A stretch of DNA of 64,000 nucleotides from Corynebacterium sp. HS2168-gen11 (GTDB lineage Bacteria; Actinomycetota; Actinomycetes; Mycobacteriales; Mycobacteriaceae). The notes under the pieces were generated by a model that ran no database searches, had not been told where the DNA came from, and saw only the letters and a list, made by a program, of their open reading frames with translations. The position numbers and the translations under genes are program-made. Positions 61,868 to 64,000 of this stretch are shown in pieces. Every line of letters starts with the position of its first letter. Position 1 is the stretch's first letter. The stretch is from assembly GCF_024834075.1 (NCBI RefSeq), contig NZ_JANUXR010000006.1:1-64000 (forward strand). Direction: 5' to 3'.

Positions 61868-63096
61868 TGCTTGATTATTCTTCACGTATGTCTCGTGACC
61901 GCCGTATTGCTGCAGGTCTGGTTGTTGTAAGTACGCTCGCTGTTGCTGGAGCTTGGTGGAGTGCGCCGATTCGGCAGTCACACCTGGTGCCAGCAGCGAC
62001 GGCGTTTGTGGAATATCCGGCAGCGACCAAAGCACAAGCAGCCTATACCGAAGCTGCACGGTATCCAGGTGATTTCTCCAACGCCAATCCGGTAGTTGCC
62101 GGCGGATTGGTCATGACAGTGGAAAACACCGACCAAGGTTCGCGCTTGCAGGCTCATCACCCGCTCACAGGTGAAGTGGTGTGGGAATATTCGCGTAATT
62201 ACCAGCTATGCTCGCTTGGCACTGCTTGGGACACTGTGGTGGCAACCTATCGCACTGGTGTTGGTTGTGGCGATGTTGTGGCACTGCGGGCAAATACTGG
62301 TCAGTATGCCTATACGCGATCTGCGAATGCTCCGAGTGAAGCCTTGAATCTCGAATCAAATGATCGGGTTGGCACGATTGCACCGCAGCGGCTGGAATTG
62401 TGGCGCTCTGATTTGGTGCGCACTATTGAATATGGCGAGGTAGAGGCCAAACAGGAACCGAATATGCAACCGCATGAAGATTGCACGATTACATCGGCGT
62501 GGACGCGCAGTGAAGATCTTGCGCTCACTGAAATTTGTGATGGATCATTGTGGTTGCGGCAGTTACAAACCTCACCTGAAGATTCTCGCAAACCGGAAAT
62601 TGCCCATGAAACAGAACTTGCTCCGCAGTCGGTGGTCATTGCCCTAAGTGCCGACGCGGTGGCGGTCTATTCACCTGGGCCAACGCCGACGATTTCACGC
62701 TATTCCACTGCGGGCGAACTCCTTGGCAGTATCGAAGTAGCGTCTGCGCCAGCGGTGACTACTGCTGAAGATGCAGTATTTATTGCACATGGTGGTGATT
62801 TGCCACATCATATTACCTGGTTTGATGGTGTGCGATTGTATATTTTGCATCCGCTGACATTAGAGATCGAGCATGTGCTTGACGACGCTGTCGGTTCCCC
62901 AGTTGCAGTTGGTGCAGAATTTGCCTATCCAACTGCTGCAGGTATTGCAATGGCATCATGGGATACAGGTGAAAAAAGCCGTGAGATCCCGCTTGATCGC
63001 GGTGGATATCACGGCCCTATTGGGTTGAAGTTGGCTGGCGATGCTTTCGTCGAAAAGCAAGGCACAACCGTTGTGACTTATTTGCCTGTGCCATAG
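61867..63096 (+). CDS. Membrane-anchored beta-propeller-like protein (Rv3212-like)
   Basis: A 409-residue protein with an N-terminal membrane helix (about 13-33) and an extracytoplasmic domain with repeating WD/PQQ-propeller-like blades (LTGEVVWEYSRN, LRANTGQYAY, STAGELLGSIE, LTLEIEHVLDD). Its ATG overlaps the TAA of the helicase (TAATG), so they are translated together, as in mycobacteria. No enzymatic residues are evident; it may be a scaffold in the envelope. Confidence 0.75.
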   Translation: MLDYSSRMSRDRRIAAGLVVVSTLAVAGAWWSAPIRQSHLVPAATAFVEYPAATKAQAAYTEAARYPGDFSNANPVVAGGLVMTVENTDQGSRLQAHHPLTGEVVWEYSRNYQLCSLGTAWDTVVATYRTGVGCGDVVALRANTGQYAYTRSANAPSEALNLESNDRVGTIAPQRLELWRSDLVRTIEYGEVEAKQEPNMQPHEDCTITSAWTRSEDLALTEICDGSLWLRQLQTSPEDSRKPEIAHETELAPQSVVIALSADAVAVYSPGPTPTISRYSTAGELLGSIEVASAPAVTTAEDAVFIAHGGDLPHHITWFDGVRLYILHPLTLEIEHVLDDAVGSPVAVGAEFAYPTAAGIAMASWDTGEKSREIPLDRGGYHGPIGLKLAGDAFVEKQGTTVVTYLPVP

Positions 63097-63512
63097 GTTT
63101 CCGAAGCCCATACCAACGCTGGTGGACTAAACATCAGGGCGAGTGCAGCTACGGCGCTGAACCCGACGATAGCTGCGAGGAAGTACTGGCCGGCACCGAT
63201 CATGAAATAGGTGTTTAAGGCGAGAATCATTTCTAGCATGATGATAGGGCCGCGTCCCCAGCGATGTCCTTTTGTTAAAAGCCAGCCGCCGATTAAGACG
63301 GTCCCAAAGACGATGAGGAAGAAAATCGCTGAGCCGTAGCCGACAAATGTGTGCGCTTGGGTGGATTCGTAGACTAATGCAGGATCTCGGTAGCCACGTA
63401 ATTCACGCACGATCAGCACGAGTGCGTATGCGATGCCAAGCAGTGATTGCACTGCAGCAATGCCGACAGCTGCCAAGACTGGGGTTGGAGGACGTGAGGC
63501 AGGTGTATTCAT
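63078..63512 (-). CDS. Four-helix membrane protein
   Basis: A 144-residue protein with hydrophobic helices at about 14-36, 56-77, 88-106 and 112-132, similar to conserved actinobacterial membrane proteins of unknown function. The frame is open 23 codons further upstream, but TACACT (63521-63526) ends 8 bases before this ATG. The mRNA is therefore probably leaderless and starts at the ATG. Its end overlaps the end of the convergent propeller gene by 19 bases. Confidence 0.65.
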   Translation of the reverse strand: MNTPASRPPTPVLAAVGIAAVQSLLGIAYALVLIVRELRGYRDPALVYESTQAHTFVGYGSAIFFLIVFGTVLIGGWLLTKGHRWGRGPIIMLEMILALNTYFMIGAGQYFLAAIVGFSAVAALALMFSPPALVWASETYGTGK

Positions 63513-63606
63513 ACTGTGCAAGTGTAGTCGGGATTGAAAGAAAGCTGGAAGCGTCTGTGTATATACTCCCCCTAGTTTCAACTATTTAGTGGGATAAACC
63601 TGCGAA

Positions 63607-63766
63607 ATGGGGGTAATTATAAATATTGAAGATTTTTTGGGTTACTGCTGGTATCTACAGGTTTCCCTAAACCAAAGATTACCCCCATCCTCAGAAAAAG
63701 CAGGAGAATGAATCATGGTGCGATGCTACATATGCACATAGGAAAGTGGGAGGGATTGGGGGTGAT
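63607..63766. promoter_or_regulatory. Three G-block half-sites in the terminal intergenic region
   Basis: ATGGGGGTAAT (63607-63617) is repeated in inverted orientation as ATTACCCCCAT (63678-63688), perfect over 11 bases. A near-copy, TGGGGGTGAT, lies at 63757-63766. Spacing is about 70-80 bases. The 370-base gap has no other gene. A possible promoter, ATGACA-N18-TAAACT, lies near 63907-63936, before the partial gene at the right edge. Confidence 0.45.
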
Positions 63767-63969
63767 ACAATTTGACGAATTAAAGATTTATCGTTAGTAA
63801 AATGTGTTTTACGTTTGCGCAGGAAAATCACTATTTGCAAGTTTTTTTACAGGTAAAGCCTTTTGGGGAATGAGAAAGTTATGGCCCATATTTCCATAAT
63901 GCATATATGACATTGGTCACAATTTAGCGGTAAACTCTAGCTTTATTTAGCAATACATGGAAATATTCA

Positions 63970-64000
63970 TGGACAGATCACACAACGAGACGGTTTCTCG
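63970..64000 (+). CDS. Start of a gene cut by the window edge
   Basis: ATG GAC AGA TCA CAC AAC GAG opens a frame that runs off the window, with GGAAA 6 bases upstream. Only 10 codons are visible, so no identity can be given. Confidence 0.4.

Overview
The window looks like chromosome of a Corynebacterium with moderate GC content. The species cannot be fixed from this sequence. Three lines of evidence support the genus: (i) a minus-strand rRNA-operon leader at the left edge, whose 16S gene should lie just outside the window; (ii) three sites resembling the DtxR iron box, each in front of a probable iron-linked gene set; (iii) a two-part core that is syntenic, from memory, with other Actinobacteria: ssrA-smpB-ftsX-ftsE-prfB, and a block resembling M. 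tuberculosis Rv3193c to Rv3212 (UPF0182, PDZ protease, zincin-like protein, E1-like protein, UvrD2, K+ channel, AdnB, AdnA, TIGR02569, DUF3152, DUF3107, DEAD-box helicase, propeller protein). The tmRNA tag reads AENSQRDYALAA.

Layout. 1-600: rRNA leader and promoter (minus) and a DtxR box. 0.6-4.2 kb: an Fe(III) ABC importer (lipoprotein, fused permease, ATPase). 4.3-6.5 kb: an Lrp regulator and a DtxR-box-preceded, membrane-anchored coiled-coil surface protein. 7.1-14.9 kb: a three-gene type III restriction-modification operon (Mod, Res, SNF2 helicase). 15.1-20.3 kb: the most unusual accessory region. A cassette of a DUF4190/DUF5067-like membrane protein plus a TipA-like MerR regulator is present three times in tandem and in different states of decay. 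The first membrane protein has ten consecutive C within codons 3-6, so slippage should switch it off. A second C10 tract lies near the restriction operon. 20.3-25.2 kb: a TetR gene, two YbtP/YbtQ-like ABC exporter-fold half-transporters (one with a 24-bp minisatellite inside its nucleotide-binding domain), a decayed ECF transporter, and a DtxR box. 25.6-26.9 kb: a VOC protein and a uracil-DNA-glycosylase-like protein. 27.0-29.9 kb: the wreck of an element integrated at the tmRNA gene (broken integrase, frameshifted repressor-like gene, Pro/Ala-repeat membrane protein, small orphan genes). 29.9-63.6 kb: mostly housekeeping genes, including initiator tRNA-Met and a betaine/choline-type ABC system.

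How the genes work together. The left third is dominated by iron acquisition (Fe importer, surface protein, siderophore-type ABC pair), all probably repressed by DtxR-Fe, and by defence and variable genes. The right half holds trans-translation (ssrA/smpB), division (ftsEX), translation termination (prfB), DNA break processing (AdnAB, UvrD2), osmotic and ion homeostasis (Opu-type ABC, K+ channel) and envelope proteins (UPF0182/DIP0733-like, secreted trypsin-like protease, PDZ protease). All family names come from motif recognition and memory; no database search was run.
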